DNA of 6,743 nucleotides from Candidatus Peribacteria bacterium (GTDB taxonomy: Bacteria > Patescibacteria > JAEDAM01 > Absconditabacterales > Absconditicoccaceae). This document shows, in pieces, positions 6,619 to 6,743 of this stretch; position 1 is the stretch's first letter, and every line of letters starts with the position of its first letter. The DNA is taken from positions 1 through 6,743 of the forward strand of contig JAITQZ010000075.1 in assembly GCA_031288635.1 (NCBI GenBank). Direction: 5' to 3'. A program made the translations under genes and the position numbers. The notes beneath the pieces were generated by a model. It saw nothing but the letters and a program-made list of their open reading frames with translations, ran no database searches and was not told the origin of the DNA.

Positions 6619-6633
6619 AATAAACACCAAACC

Positions 6634-6676
6634 CTCTAAAACCTACGATTTCGTCCGGTTTGAGAGCATTTTATTT
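6634..6676 (+). terminator. Rho-independent terminator of pilin B
   Basis: CTCTAAAACC (6634-6643) pairs with GGTTTGAGAG (6657-6666) with one mismatch, around a 13-nt loop, and is followed by a T-rich tract (ATTTTATTT, 6668-6676). It starts 15 bases after the pilin B stop, which implies pilin C is transcribed from its own promoter. Confidence 0.7.
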
Positions 6677-6679
6677 CCA

Positions 6680-6685
6680 TATATA
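6680..6685 (+). promoter_or_regulatory. Pilin C -10-like element, leaderless type
   Basis: TATATA lies exactly 6 nt before the ATG at 6692, with the same layout as pilins A and B. The flanking sequence resembles their 26-bp repeat (CATATA instead of CTATATAC, then AAAACCC before the ATG) but is not identical. A -35 would fall inside the preceding terminator stem. Confidence 0.45.
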
Positions 6686-6691
6686 AAACCC

Positions 6692-6743
6692 ATGAAAAAA
6701 CTTACTTTCAAAGCATTTACCCTCGTAGAAATGCTTATCGTAA
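6692..6743 (+). CDS. Type IV pilin-like protein C, first 17 codons (runs off right edge)
   Basis: The visible protein is MKKLTFKAFTLVEMLIV, identical to the first 17 residues of pilin A, including the leader, the A8/F9 cleavage site and Glu at +5. Codon choices differ from pilin A at several positions, so it is not a fresh exact duplicate. It shows that the locus continues as a pilin array to the right. Nothing can be said about its variable C-terminal part. Confidence 0.85.
   Translation, partial: MKKLTFKAFTLVEMLIV

Noticed and set aside
6445..6630. 61-aa minus-strand frame
   Set aside because: Antisense to the pilin B C-terminal region, without features of its own.

Overview
The window reads correctly only if UGA is translated as glycine (genetic code 25). 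That points to the candidate-phyla lineages Absconditabacteria (SR1) or Gracilibacteria (BD1-5). Ten in-frame UGA codons fall inside six genes, and every complete gene ends in UAA or UAG. The best internal proof comes from two paralogous pilins. The UGA at 6301-6303 in one aligns with a GGA codon (minus strand, 4602-4600) in the other, inside a shared Thr-Gly-Gly-Gly/Thr-UGA-Gly-Gly motif. A second check is the zinc-binding CxxC-UGA-Y-x-F motif of the transposase at the left edge, where relatives have CxxCG. Under the standard code most of these genes break into fragments that look like pseudogenes.

Layout, left to right. (1) At 1-152, minus strand, is the N-terminal end of an IS1-type transposase that runs off the left edge. 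(2) At 325-2859, minus strand, is one 844-residue gene that standard translation splits into three. It has a coiled-coil N-terminus, a middle region I do not recognise, a lytic-transglycosylase-like domain near the C-terminus and a terminal EF-hand-like loop. (3) Divergent from it, at 2975-4201, plus strand, is an Mre11/SbcD-type metallophosphoesterase. (4) From 4300 to the right edge is a type IV pilin locus: pilin A (minus strand, 4300-4953), a XerC/XerD-like tyrosine recombinase (minus strand, 5060-5896), pilin B (plus strand, 5956-6618) and the first codons of pilin C (plus strand, from 6692). Rho-independent terminators follow pilins A and B. No tRNA, rRNA or CRISPR array was seen.

Two patterns stand out. 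First, pilins A and B point away from each other with the recombinase between them, and a perfect 26-bp inverted repeat covers the promoter and start codon of both. This arrangement could allow inversion or promoter exchange, but the function is inferred, not shown. Second, for six of the seven gene starts in the window a -10-like hexamer sits about 6 nt before the ATG (5-6 nt), with no Shine-Dalgarno sequence. This predicts largely leaderless mRNAs.

Together the genes suggest a small host-dependent or predatory cell with surface pili (attachment, DNA uptake), a peptidoglycan-cleaving protein and DNA-processing enzymes. This lifestyle reading rests on what is known of the lineage and is not visible in the sequence itself.
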